Shown here in pieces: positions 34,321 to 53,163 of a stretch of DNA of 64,000 nucleotides. A program made the position numbers and the translations under genes. The first letter of the stretch is position 1, and each line of letters begins with the position of its first letter. Origin of the DNA: Trichoplax sp. H2 (lineage: Eukaryota; Placozoa; Uniplacotomia; Trichoplacea); the NCBI GenBank assembly GCA_003344405.1, contig NOWV01000063.1, positions 248,001 to 312,000 of the forward strand. The letters run 5' to 3'. The notes below the pieces were generated by a model. That model was given only the letters and a program-made list of their open reading frames with translations. It searched no databases and was not told where the DNA came from.

Positions 34321-35684
34321 CATAGAGTTCGGCATTGTATTGTTCCTAGGGCTATCGTACCGTACTAAATCTTATGGAGACTATTACAGTTATTCTTCAA
34401 TATACTGTAGGATTGGATTAGATAATTTTTAAATTGTGCAAACGTCAGTATCTATTCCAGTGCTTGATTTGCATAATTTTACTATAGTAATAGGATAGTT
34501 TTTGCGACCATTTCCAGTCTAATTTATAGCAGTCTCTTATAGCTTTTCGCGACACAGTACAATGGCAATATTATCATTAACTCTTTCGCTATTGATTGCA
34601 CTGATGTATGGACGAGCTAGAGTATAGAATAATTGATTTAACTGATGAATAGATCTCGATCACAAAAAACTGAGTGATATAAATTAAATTTAATTTAATT
34701 AGTAGAAGTATAGAAGCTGTTGCAATTCAAGGACTTGCAAGAGAAAATACTGTATTCTTCTTTAATTTTTGTCTTAATTGACTGGCAATAACTGTTGTTC
34801 GAGCTGCAACCATGATTATTTTCAGTGTAGGAGCAATGCCATAAATTTCATTCATTTCGTTATGACAAAATGTCGATTTTAGTAACAGTCAGTAAATTAT
34901 ATTATAGAATTATTATCTTTTTCCAACGCATGCTATACGTGTAATATACAAGTCATAAGCATAAGGGATTAAGGGATACTCAGTAAAAAAATACAATGCT
35001 AGTTCTATACGAAGATCGTATCAATTGACTGAGAATTTACTGTATGTCTGTCAAGGCTATCAAAAGTAATTTTCAATTTATTTCTATACGTACGAGTGGT
35101 GTTATGAGTTTACGCGTTAATCGATCACAATACAGTGCTGTAGAATTAATTCATTCATACTATTATTACAATCCCTAGTCCTATGCATTTGATATACTTC
35201 AAGCCAAGTAGCAGTGATAGCATATTATTACTCGTACATAATATAAAGTAAAAAGTGCAAATATAGTACGCCAAGTATCACGAGTGAGGATACGACTAGT
35301 GTCAAGAAATCAATTGGTAAGATGGAATCTATAATCCTTCAGAAGTTGCCCACGCTCCGCAGCTGCTACTACATAATGCACGTAGAGCACACAAAGTTTA
35401 GTATGATGACCATGCAGAGTAGTTTAGGTTTGTGGCCACTGCTTATGATTACTCCGTCATTGGATGAACCTCAAGATTACTCAAGATTGAAGATATGGTA
35501 AGAATTTTTATTTATTTCGACTTTACACTTTGCTTAGCAAAAAAACGTTTTGGAATTGAATTTATTTTCGATAGCCTATTTCAGGATACTACAACGCCCC
35601 AAGCCTGATGGAAAAGCCTAGAAGCTCCGTGTTCAAGTCTGCTATCGCTGCGCTCCTTGTAGAAATAGTACAGTACCCGTAGAC

Positions 35685-35716
35685 CCAGGACCGGACCGGA
35701 CCAGACCAGACCAGGA
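35685..35716 (+). repeat. Short tandem repeat of 5-bp units
   Basis: Consecutive GGACC and then AGACC units form a small minisatellite of about six copies with one internal base change, inside non-coding DNA. Confidence 0.6.
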
Positions 35717-36705
35717 AGATCTTGAACTGGCCTGGTCATTGGTCAATCAATGGTCATGTGGACTGCGAGTAATGAACACTTGAACAGTCGAGTACTGTAC
35801 TGTAGAGTAGGGAGATGCACCAGGTGTAATGTAGTAGTCCATGACTCAGTGTACAGACAGACACAGTACAGGACAGAGTCGGCTCATTTACAGTAATAAA
35901 GAACATCCTATTCAAGGATCGGTTCGAAACCATCCATCATTTACACTACACTATACTGAAGTGCATTGCTGCACTACTGTATTATGACCTTGACTAAATT
36001 TCCTCTTACCAGTCTTTGACTGTTCTGTATGGTACTAGCGTCACTTTATCCCGTCGTGCCGATTGCGCAATCTTACATTGTTAACCACCTGTCAATCACC
36101 CTTGTAGATCGAGTTCCTGCCAGGTGGCGGCTTTTGACACAGGGTCTTGGAGATACTCGCTACCTGATCCTACAGTGTGCCGTTTTCGTCTATCAGACTA
36201 GTCAAATCGGTGTTGTACACTATGCGTACACGATGTTGTATAGGAGAGAATGGAGTAGCATGGCCATGATGGATTGCGCAATAACCATGCATTCATCAAT
36301 ATTGATTGTTATTCTAGTGATTCTATATTAGCATACGACAAGAATTAATTACTTTAATGATAATGGTAGTGGAATAGAGAAGATTGCGCAATCTTGTCAT
36401 CAAAATATGTTGCATCGCTTTGGCTGCTTGAAATGGATAGAGAGCAACACTTCAACAACGGATATGAATTTTGGTTGCCCATCCTACTGTATACTGTACA
36501 GAATAGTAAAGTGAACTACTGCATTGTAGGGCCGATTGCATCGATACCTGTCGAAAAGTACCGTACTGTACTCTCCATCAACAACATACCTATAAATAAA
36601 AACAGTCAAGGATACTATCTCTACGAGTACTATCCATTACCCTATAAAAAGAATGAGACTATCAGTACAACAAGATCTTAATTGATTCCATTGATTTGGA
36701 GGGGA

Positions 36706-36722
36706 GGAAGAGAGAGAGAGAG
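36706..36722 (+). repeat. (GA)n microsatellite
   Basis: A run of GA dinucleotides with a GGAGG lead-in, about 270 bp before the putative GFPT TATA element. Confidence 0.6.
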
Positions 36723-36914
36723 CGTGGAAATCAATATACAAACAGCCGCTTGCTGACTACCCCCGTGAGTACAACAGATTGGCTGTTTACTTTAATAGCA
36801 AGCTATTGTCCAAGAGGATACCATAGTGGTGCGAGAGTATGGTCTCAAACATGCATTCAATAAAGTTATTTCTGTATAGCGAAGGAGGATGGATCCCGTC
36901 GCAAAGGAGACCGA

Positions 36915-36922
36915 TGACGTCA
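36915..36922. promoter_or_regulatory. Perfect CRE palindrome upstream of GFPT
   Basis: TGACGTCA, the full CREB/ATF site, lies about 75 bp before the putative TATA element of GFPT. Confidence 0.45.
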
Positions 36923-36988
36923 ATTGAAGGTGTGACCCGCCCTTTTGTTCTGCTCCAATCAAGGGCTTGCCTCCCTCGATATCGTGCC

Positions 36989-37238
36989 TATATAACTGGA
37001 TAGAAGACTGACTGAGACTCACTTTTGATACCACTAGGCTGAGGTGTCGGTTGAATTGAATCCACCCGCGATTGTCATACTCAATCTATACTTGACACTC
37101 TAGTGTGTCGTAAGTTCATCCTGTCATATTTTACAGCGTCACTTGTCCATTTGCAAGTCCGTACATCCGTTCCGGTGGTATAGGTGCTGTTGCCATTTGA
37201 GACGCTTTGGGAACTGGAGACGCTCCTTCATTTGATTG
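36989..37238 (+). promoter_or_regulatory. Putative GFPT core promoter and non-coding first exon
   Basis: CTATATAAC at about 36988-36996 resembles a TATA box. The following st GC-richer stretch ends in ATTG|GTAAGTG, a strong donor at 37239. The matching acceptor would be the pyrimidine-rich TTCATTTTTTAG ending at 39649, just before the exon with the GFPT start codon. This leader exon is inferred; no transcript was available. Confidence 0.4.
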
Positions 37239-39649
37239 GTAAGTGAAAATTATCCATTTTTTCCCCTCTGTTAGTTGGTATATTTTATCCTTGAAATTGC
37301 ACTATTTTATGCATGATTGTAAGCCTATCGTATGCCCAAGATGGATGATAGTCATTTGGGGCTAAGATTGTGGTAGAATAGGTTGTATAAGGTGGAAAAT
37401 TTCAAGGTGCATGTAACTGCTTGTTTGTTCATTGATGGAGTAGATGACTAACGTCAGTTGGCTTGATCAAAGCTTGTCTTCATCTCCTGCTAATGGATAA
37501 TCATGCTCTATACCTTGTTAGTGATTGCTAATAGACTTCATGGATGAGTAAAATCGATTTTTCTTGTCTACAGTAGATTCTTCATTGATTTAGATACACT
37601 CTCATGACAGATGGAGGAGAAGGATGAATTTCAATGATCAATGACCATTGAAAAGGGTGCAACAGTTGCCACCAACTTGATTGTTATAGTGATGCTTCTT
37701 TTTCCAGTAAAATAAATTGCCTATGCGTAACCATTCATTACAAAATATCAAGTAAGAAAAAGGAACGATGATGACAATGATGACTGAAACGATGCTCAGG
37801 CTTTATGATGAGCAAATAAGCGCATCGAAACACCATATCCTACACATTAGAATAGAAGAAATCCATTCATTGAAAATGTCGATCGCTATGAAAGCATGAT
37901 GATGAGATGGAGACAAGGTGAAGACGATCATTCAACTGTCTAGTCACAAACCATCAATAGGATAAAAATACTAGGAGGGTACTGGATAGATTGACTACAT
38001 TATCGAGCTATGAACAGTGATGAAAATCTATCCAATCTTAAACATTGAATGAAATGTTGAAATCGTCCTGTGCAATCATGCGTCGATAGGAAACTGCCCA
38101 ACGATTGTGTTTTTCACCTACAGTACAACGAATCAACAGGCTAAAACCCGCGCTACTCTGCTAAAACTGTGATTTTTTTTCAATTTTATTTCAGCCCAGC
38201 TTGCTTACACAACATTTGCGAAAGCCAGTAGATTGATCTATCTTACTTTCTATATTAACAATGGAGTTCGCGAAATGATCTATACTCTTATCGCTGCAGT
38301 AATAGAGACAAAAATGATAAATTAAAAACGAAGCAAATGTTACGAAAGCAAGCAGATTGATCTATTTAACCTGCTACATACTGCGTTATCATGATTTACA
38401 GTATCCATAGGGAATGAGAGGGAAAATGAAAATGCAACAGAAGCGAAGTTATATGAAAGCAAGTAAATCCTTCTTTTCTGATCGTGACACAAGCACAGGT
38501 TATCCAATAGATTACAGCATTTTTATCGATTACCTTATCTACCGCAATGCGAGATTATACCAAAAATTGGTTGAGTGCTAAAGAAAACTTTAATAGCCTC
38601 GCTGAAGCACTTCAATTAATTCTATTACGAATGAGCACTTGGAAAGCATGAAGGATACGTACATAGCTGGATCTCTTTTAATAATTATAATCGATGAAAA
38701 TGTTCTGTCATCTTAGTCATCTAGTACAATTGCAGCGTGAAATGATGTCAATCCTCCTGCTGCCTGAGCAAAACTTACCACTTAGTTCTCAATTTGTCGA
38801 TTGTTAACAGATATGGATTTCCCTGTTCTAGCAAAGCCTTTACAGTTTAATTCCATTGTTACTTTTTCACAGCAATTCATTCCATCGCCACGCCACGTTG
38901 ATGATGCATGACTTGGTGGGCACACGCCTTATTAGAATTATTTAATTGCATTAATGATGAAAGGAATTAAAAAAATACAGTACCTATTTTTAAATGCGTT
39001 CTAGGACTAGCGAGAGTATCAGACTACCCATAATTATTTCAATTATGAATGTTGACGTAGCATAGGCATTTTGAGGTGTAATCCCATCTGGAACAGATAT
39101 TATATTCCCTATTATACAAACTTTAATTAACTTAATTCAATGGCTTAGATCAATTTTACTTTCGTACATTGTATAAAATTAGAGATATACCGTACGCTAG
39201 ATGTCTACATGTATATTACTGATCGTTCACACAGCAACTTTTTAACTATTAGGACGTGATACTGAAACTTTCTAAAAAAAACTTCTTGAATCATTTTGAC
39301 AGTCGTCATGCAATAATAGCATGCTTATGCATTCACTTTATATCACTTCTAAGTAACTTGATCGATTACATTAAATATACGTAAGTTGCTGGATGTTTTG
39401 AGTGACATGAAGCTTGGTTCTGAAATTCCATTTTGACCGCTAAATGTGCTAATTTATTTTTTAATTGAAGTGCTTATAATGTTATCTACAATATCTTATT
39501 TCCTAAACAATTTTGCAACGATAAGGGTATCTACATATTTGTATTTCAAGCCTTACTTAGCCAGAATAGAATAAAAACTGGTTTCAATATCAAACCAAAT
39601 ATGCTTTCACCTTAAAATCATGATAACATTCAACGTCTTCATTTTTTAG
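37239..39649 (+). other. Putative leader intron of GFPT
   Basis: About 2.4 kb without recognisable coding sequence on either strand, flanked by a strong donor and a strong acceptor. If real it is the longest intron in the window. Confidence 0.35.
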
Positions 39650-39721
39650 GCATTTCTCTTCGGGAAAATATTTTCAAGTCGTTATTCCATTTACTTGTAT
39701 AGCAAACTGCTAAATTAAAGA

Positions 39722-45648
<5,927 letters not shown>

Positions 45649-46343
45649 AATGAAAATCTACTGAATTGAAAATTGTTCATTATCGTAATCTTCATAGTAT
45701 CTTTCTTTCTGCGTATTGGTATAGCTTAAAAGTAGCGTTATGGCGGGGCCACGTTAATTACCGATTTAAGTTACATCTGTTGTTGAAATAACAGTCACAC
45801 CTAAGGTGGAGTTTTTGTGAACAAAATCTAATACCAATAGGTGGATGTAAACATTATATTGTCGTATCATAATAAGTTAACTCTGTAGTGATAATGTATG
45901 ATTAGATATCACAGGACCTACAGTATGAACAACTATATCGTATATTTACTCATGATATACTTATCGTATACGCCGATATCACCATTGACTTCAATACAGT
46001 ATTTAATAATATCATCATTACTCTGAATCTCTTTATCATATATTTGATCAGTTTTCTTAGCTTCTTTATCGAACGTAATAAAATGTAATAGAGCACAAAA
46101 GCTGCTCTTCTTTAATTTGTAACGAATACATTTATTCATCTTGTATAATTATTTGTTTATTCCAAATTTTCACTTAATGAAGAGGAAATCGCCCCAAAAT
46201 CAGTTCTCATCAGTCTAAAGTACTGTACTTCATAAATAAGTTTTAGGGTATATCTTTATCAAATAACTGAGTGAATTCAATACTTCTAGTATGATCATAA
46301 GCCATCATCGTAATATTGTTTCTGAATCGGAGTGGAAATTCAA
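45649..46343. other. Intergenic between convergent GFPT and GBE1
   Basis: About 700 bp of 3' flanks. On the minus strand 45933-46139 is open and Asp/Lys-rich, without recognised family or clear splice link. AATAAA overlaps the GFPT stop codon. Confidence 0.45.
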
Positions 46344-49300
46344 TCATGTCTTCGTGCTCTGTGCCAGTACGAAAGCGGTCCGACATGGTAAATATACCTA
46401 TCATTAATGATTTTATCTATTAACCAAGAATCAGAAAATATTGTTACAATGATTGCTGATATTTAAATATAGACCTGTAAGGAGTTCGACCGGTTATGCC
46501 AAGGTTTTGGGGTAGTAAAATACTCCGTGTTGTAATTAATTCGATTCTGACCTCCGAATTTTTCATGATCTGTATCTAAAACAACTCGATATCTAAAATG
46601 ATTACCAGTTAAGGCATCAATAGTATAATTGTACGATACATTTAATATTATGCTATGTGTGCGTCATTTTTGGTATGTCAAGATACTTTCCAGCCCTATC
46701 AGCACCAATCGTATAATCCGGAAAACTTTTGTATGGATGAAAATTAAAACAAAACAGCAACTGTTCTCTTTCAAATACTATTACTTTATCATCTTCGTGA
46801 TTACAACTCACATAGTTCTATTAAATTGGCATTAACACATTCTTACCACATTTATGTATCAGTCTATATTGTAATGCTAACATTGCTACTTACTTTATCG
46901 CTTGATAACCATGGGTATATATCTTCTAAGCGTATCATTTCCTTATCAAATCGATAAAGATACTGATAACGAAGCAAGTCATCATCGACTAAATTATATT
47001 GCCTTCTAGCGTAATTGTAGCTCTCGTTATTTCCTACACGTGGAAAATCTAACCATTCAGGGTGACCAAACTCGTTTCCAGAAAAATTTAAATAACTCTG
47101 GCCTTTCATAAAGAAACATTATTATTGAATTTTAAGATTGAGTAGAGAATTTATCTTAGCAATTAAAATTTTAAGTAAGTTTAGAAATATTTTGCACCTC
47201 CTAGGCCAAAGGTTATTAGCCTAATCATCTTGTGTAGAGCTAAACCTCGTTCTATAACTGGGGTTAATGTGGTCAGGTTTGACATATTCGTGTACATCTC
47301 CTTATCCATTAACCAGAAAGCAATAGTCTTATCACCGACCAATGCTTGATCGTGGCTTTCTGCGTATGCAATTACTTTTTCCTTGTACCGATGATTTGTC
47401 AAAATAAACGTGACATGGCCCATCTTCCATTCCTCATCCTTCTCTTCCTTAAGCATCTAAACATAACCACGATAACATGATAACATATTTTAGTAAATGG
47501 TATAATCATCATAAATAATATAATAGGATGTACAAGTTCACTATTTATCATTTACTTTAATCCACATATCAGGAATTGCCATGGCCAATCGGTAATCAAA
47601 GCCGATGCCACCGTATTCAATTTCACGACACATTCCTGGCATGCCTGAAACGTCCTTAATGATATTAATAATAATTAACAGTTTTTTCTCAAAAGTAATT
47701 GAATAAAGCATCCGTGAAAGCATCTTTAGGATACCGACGTAACTGAAAAAGGTTATACTAGATCACTATATGAGATTACTTAATAAAATGGATTTTGTAG
47801 ATATTTTACCTCTGCAATTGTAATGACATCCGGATAGAATGTATGCAAGAAATAATTAGCCAGCATTAGGTATGCCACTGCATCAATGTCGGTATTAGGG
47901 CCAAAATATTCCTCATAGTTTCCGCTAAATCCTTGGGTACCATGATTGTGATATAACATTGATGTGACGCCATCAAATCGAAATCCGTCAAACATGTAAT
48001 TATCCATGTACCAGCGTAAATTGGACAACAGAAATCGTTGTACTTCAGTGCTGTAGCGCATTATCAACAATTACTGTTAGAAGGCAGTACAAATACCTTA
48101 AATGAAACTAAAATTCAGGGATTATAACTATTACTAATATTATTGTGATTATTACTTGCCTAGAATAATTGAATAGCCTACTATCCCAAAGGGGATGCAT
48201 TCCTTGAGGTCCAGAATGGAAATAACAAGCATCTGTACCGTCAAACTGATTCAATCCATCTAACACATTTTTAGACGCGTGACTATGGACAAGATCCAGA
48301 AGGACTGTTATCCCCATTGAATGGGCTGTATCAATTAATGATTTTAATTCTTCAGGCGTACCATAACGACTGTGATAGATTATATTTATATCAATGTTAG
48401 AGTTTTAAGAAAAGATTAATTAAGCATACATGTAATAAAAAGATCCATCTGTTCTTGGTTTTGTTGGATATCAAATTAAGTTACTTTTATTGGCACTGAT
48501 ATCAATAAATGTCTCTATGACACTTGAAAATAGCTTCTTTGTAATGATGCTATGGTCATCATTATAGTAAAATTACTACCGCATACGAATTAGATGCTGG
48601 TTAGTGACATTTAAATGTTAATCGTACTACTGTATACAGCGGATAGTTTACCTTGATACAGCAAAGAAATTAGTTACTTGGTAACCAAAGCTTGCATAGT
48701 AAGTATGTTCCATAACGGCCATCATTTGTATGCAATTATACCCTAAATCCGCAATTCGAGGTAGGACTTTTTCTCTAAAGTGGTTATAAGAGGCTATCTG
48801 TATAACAAAGCACATAGCAGGAGATTTGGATGGTAAATAGTTTATTCTTATACGCGAATCTAGTTACGTATTTTTTAAGAATATATGAAAAAGTCAGCTA
48901 TGATAGAGATTCTTGAAATTAATAGGCATAAATTTATTGCATTAATGCTCTATTAAATACATGTTTCATATTGGGCAACGAAAACTAGGATCTTAAGTCG
49001 ATTTGTATGATGCCTGTTAGGTGTGTGTACATGTTGGCAACTTTTATGCAATGCCCAATTAAAATAACCTGACACCTACTTTTGGCTCGGGCGAAGAGAT
49101 ACCGACATGACACTCATATATTTTTAACGATAGAGGCTTTTTCGGTTTTGGATATTTGAACGTGTATGGTTGTGCTGTTTGCCAGTATATACCATCATAA
49201 GCCAAATACGTTCTAGAAGGAACGGCATACTTAATCCAGGGTGATATATGATCTACCTTGTCGCCATGAATTGAAGTAACCTCAACCTACAGCGGTAAAA

Positions 49301-50972
49301 AATAACGTTACATATATAAATTGGAACTATAATGGCAGTTACTATTCAGTAGCAGAATATTAAGATATTTAAATTATCGATTTTGTCCTACTGCAATTCG
49401 ATTACCTTGACAAGGGAAGCATGAGGAATAACTGGTGTCCCATTCGATTTAGGCGGCAAAGTAATTTCCCATACACCAAATTCATTTTTCTTTAATTGAT
49501 GTGAATTTCTGTTCCATTGATCTGCAATAAAAGGTAGTAGATTAAGAAATATAACTTTCACTGTAACTTATGGTTTAGTTAAATCAATAATACGGCCATT
49601 TCGTAAAATAAGCGACTTATCTAAGGTTGTCTCCTTTAAGAAATTAATTCAAATATATAAATTGAGAGAAATCTAGTAACAAAATGTTACTGAATCTCCA
49701 ATATTGTAGCTATCGATTCAATATACGTATATTCGGATTAAGATAGTAGTTCTATATATTGTTAACGTAATATGAAACGTTTGAAAATAGATTTTGGCTA
49801 TGAAATGAAACTAGTACTATTCTAGAATTAAGTGGTGAAATGCGAAAAAATACTCACTAAATTCTCCGATTAAAGCAAGGTTCGCAGCTGCTGGCGCCCA
49901 TTCTCGATAGGTTATTGAGCCATCCTCTAATTGATTAAAGCCAAAATACTTGTAGCCCTGAGTAAAATTGTCAAGCCCGCCCATAAATTCGTTAATATGA
50001 TGCAAGATGTTCTTCATTCGGTCATACCTAGAAAATTTGAAAGTTTTTATAATTGCTTAATTATCTCACAAGACCCTGTGATACTACCCATCGCCAGTAT
50101 TTCATTTATTTAAGTGGAGTATTTTGATTCTGCTAATAATAACCTCAATGACGAAAGTAATATTACACAATATTTGGCTTAGGAGAGAAGTTCAAGATTG
50201 GTTAGCCAATTTTGTGTTGACTGCCAATACTAGAGTAGCCATGTTTGTATATGAATATTACGTAATGTTTTAATATGGAGAGATGATGATACAAGTTTAC
50301 TAGTATTGCATGAATGAGAGAATGTATGAAGATAATTGCACTCCTGAAAGTCTTAGCTATTTCCCATGTAGCTCTTATCGTAATAAAATCGCCTTTAATA
50401 GGCCTTGAAGTCAATGCACATATATCAATATGCTGTACTTCTTACTTAAGTTAGCTGCAAGGATACTGTAGCAATGTTGTGCATTACCTGTGAGCGATTA
50501 CTTTACCGAGGAAGCAGGACTAGAAGATGTTGAAATCTGCAGTTACTTTGGACTTGTCAGTTTTTCCAAGCATTAACATCTTATTATTAGCGACTTTGAC
50601 ATCATGCAAATTGCACCGAAGAATTCAGCGTTTGATTGCAGGCATAAGGGTAAAATATTGTTTACTCTCGATAGCGTAACGTCGAAATGGAGAGCATGCT
50701 AACTGGAAGATTAGCTTTCTACAAGGGGTATTGCAGTTTCAATGGTTGCATCGTACCCTATACAGTACGCATATTACTCTATCGCGCCTTAATTACTACT
50801 ATAAATTATCATTTCGTTGGATACACGGTAGCCATCTCAAATTAGCAAGTAAATAAGATGGATGTTCCCCATTAATCTAATTTTACCTTGCAACAAAATT
50901 ATCACGATGTGGCTTCAAGTATGGATCTTCTTGAAAAAGATTTTCCAGTTTGGATAGCCCAGATGACGTCAT
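46344..50972 (-). CDS. GBE1: GBE1, 1,4-alpha-glucan branching enzyme
   Basis: Exons (transcript order): 50972-50887, 50027-49858, 49521-49406, 49286-49076, 48793-48652, 48369-48160, 48050-47810, 47654-47556, 47456-47198, 47102-46894, 46817-46687, 46592-46475, 46397-46344; 681 aa (human 702). It cuts alpha-1,4 glucan and rejoins the piece as an alpha-1,6 branch in glycogen. After an N-terminal helical/CBM48 part ([15 protein letters not shown]), the GH13 barrel shows [24 protein letters not shown] with the catalytic Asp, [12 protein letters not shown] with the acid Glu, and [12 protein letters not shown] with the third Asp. The C-terminal beta domain ends [13 protein letters not shown], like human VYIPSRVALILQ. 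Exon 13 was added because reading on from exon 12 meets a stop after VYI, whereas splicing restores the family end. Intron 6 uses a GC donor. Confidence 0.97.
48051..48159 (-). other. GC-AG intron in GBE1
   Basis: The donor is TAG|GCAAGT and the acceptor GCTACAG, 109 nt apart. The joined codon gives [13 protein letters not shown], the exact place of human YSSWEILRFLLSN, so the edges are firm. Confidence 0.9.
50964..50971. promoter_or_regulatory. Perfect CRE palindrome overlapping the GBE1 start codon
   Basis: TGACGTCA sits inside ATGACGTCAT, whose minus-strand ATG is the GBE1 initiator. It also encodes Met-Thr-Ser, so it may be coincidence. Confidence 0.3.
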
Positions 50973-53163
50973 CTCTGCTCTATGTCTATCAATTGATGCA
51001 AAGGGATAAATGAACTCTAATTCAATCTGAAAAGGCTTCTAGAAGGAATTGTTTCCTTTTGGTAGACTGGTAATTGCTTCTTTCCCAAACTAACTGCCAG
51101 TATGTTGAAAATTTCGCCTTGAATAATAACACCAAGCTGGAGGAGGTGCTTGAATAAGGTGATGGACTCTTTCCGGTGTTTATGTAAAAAGAGCTGGATA
51201 CTCGTACGATACTGTATCGAGCTCGTACCATGTTCTGTACTGTACCGTACAATACCGTACAGTACCGTACAGTATGTAGAAGAATTACAGTAGTCAAACC
51301 AGAGTACAATGTACTCCTCGGTCTACTGTACAGCATTGGAACTGCACTCGGTAAGCACGACTAGCCCACGATACTGTAGGGCAAAAGGTTAATTGGAATC
51401 GGCTTTAAGAAGGCAAGCATGCGTACCGCTAGGCAAACCTCATTAGTTTAAGTCAGAGGCAGCGGCCAAATGGCTAATGCCGATGAAGTAATTATATCAT
51501 TTTCCTTAAATGAGGTACTGTTAACGTACCGATGATTACACAACCTTTTGGATTAAGTACAGGTACTACAATAAAAACAATCAATTTGATTGGATTTAGG
51601 TTGATGATGACTAACACTGCGCAAAATACGATGGTATTGCAGACAGCAGAGTCGGAGAAGCGAAACGTCTTGTTTTGCTAAATCTTCCATTTGCTATGTG
51701 ATACCGGATATGATAAAACAAGGTGTTTTCTGAAGCTGATAGTTTTATGTCGTTTAATCCAACCGTTGACACAGCATGATACTGTACAGTATTTGGATAC
51801 GTACTACTGCGTACTCTACGTAGAAATAGAAGCTACAGAAGTGTAGGGCAACAACTGCCACATTAACAATGACTTTATTTATCTAAACATACGCGTACGT
51901 CATAACTAAAATCGTCTGCTAGCAAGAGGTATTGATTGTACTCGTATATTTTACTCTCGCATTTCATCAATTAGCTGCATAGTCTGGTCATACGCATTAT
52001 TTTCAGTATTACAATACATGTAGAGTCCGAAACTCTTTTACTAGTTCATAATTTGATTGCACTAATACTACTTCATAACGATTGTGGCCACTTAGGGAAA
52101 TCAGTATTTGAGAAACATTTCATAATATCGTTGTTTACCAAATACTGTGTACTCATAAGTGTTTGTGTAAGCGAATTATAAATAGCACAATTTTGGGATA
52201 CATAACTATTCATTAACTTTTAGAATGGAATCAATATACACTAGCAAATAGAGAAGATTACTCGCAATGAACGCAACTCTACCAATCAAGCTCTTCTACA
52301 TTATTATGCTATATGACTGTAGTAAATCTATGACGATGCTTGCAGATGAGATTAGAGCTAAATAAAACAATCGATGTACGCTAGCGTATTTCAGGTTATG
52401 AATATATTAAATAGACTTCATGTTAGAAATATACGACAAGAAAGTTATTATTTTGAAAACTTTACTAACATTACTACACTGATACATAGTTAATAAGCAT
52501 GTCGTGCAAATGAAATAGTACCCATTTGATATTCTGTAATGGCTGTGAAGCCTGTGATATGCCATGCAGTCTATACTGTAAAAGTCGGTTCCTTGGTAAT
52601 AGACATGAGATAGACTGCATAAATACAAGACATAATAACAATAAAATTTTAACTCTTTAATAAAGCCTCTATAAAACCTTATATAGTAAAGTAGAGCAGC
52701 GCCAAGGGTTGTTCCATGAGATCGTATCGATTTTTCAGTCATACCGCAATTTATATCGTACTGATTTTTCAGTCACACCACAATTTACAAATAATAGCAA
52801 TAGCAATGGGTGACTTGTTTTAACTTCATATACAGTAGTACAATTTAGTAAATGCATTAATTTACGATTAGATTAACATAAAATCATGCCATAGTGTACG
52901 CCATAGTTCAAAATATCCTGCAGGAACCTACAGTTACGGGTTGTACTGATGCACCAAACCATGCAGAGGCACACTTTTTACAGAACATAGCTTTTACTGT
53001 ATATATTTATGATACTTGTAACACTAAATATGCAATCACTAAATAGTATAGGAGCCACATAGTAAAATAGGGTGTATGAACTTGAATGTTGTAAATAGAT
53101 TCGTAAATTGTAGTCTTTAGCATAGTATTATGTGATTCATCAAATATAAATATTTAAAGATAC
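50973..53163. other. Intergenic between GBE1 and TYW2
   Basis: No family-like exon on either strand. The open frame at 51022-51336 (-) arises from the local GTAC-rich repeat, and the one at 52407-52742 (-) shows no recognisable features. Confidence 0.5.
51208..51276. repeat. GTAC-rich tandem/palindromic repeat
   Basis: Overlapping copies of TACCGTACAGTACCGTACAG and TACTGTAC make a small tandem array that can also fold back on itself. It lies about 240-300 bp upstream of GBE1. Confidence 0.55.

Larger units (their letters stand above)
34321..36988. other. Long intergenic region upstream of GFPT
   Basis: No recognisable protein family. From about 35330 the DNA is less AT-rich and carries simple repeats and palindromes. 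GATTGCGCAAT-type palindromes occur at 36060, 36274 and 36382. Open frames at 36029-36331 and 36394-36681 look like chance. Confidence 0.45.

Noticed and set aside
34128-34325. 65-codon open frame
   Set aside because: It lies inside the 130-bp tandem repeat and shows no conserved protein feature.
35565-35645. tRNA-like stretch with GTTCAAGTC and matching GATAGC/GCTATC ends
   Set aside because: The bases around the T-loop motif do not pair as a T-stem, and no anticodon arm or D-arm fits.
36029-36681. Two open frames of about 100 codons upstream of GFPT
   Set aside because: No domain or membrane pattern of a known family; they lie in repeat-rich non-coding DNA and have no exon signals I could support.
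46243-46386. 47-codon minus-strand frame starting [13 protein letters not shown]
   Set aside because: It is the wrong frame of the last GBE1 exon; the correct frame gives the conserved branching-enzyme end.
46463-46474. Simple end of GBE1 by reading through exon 12 to a stop after VYI
   Set aside because: Splicing to 46397-46344 restores [13 protein letters not shown], the family C-terminus, so the read-through stop is intronic.
51022-51336. 104-codon minus-strand frame near GBE1
   Set aside because: Its composition comes from the GTAC-rich repeat; no family similarity.
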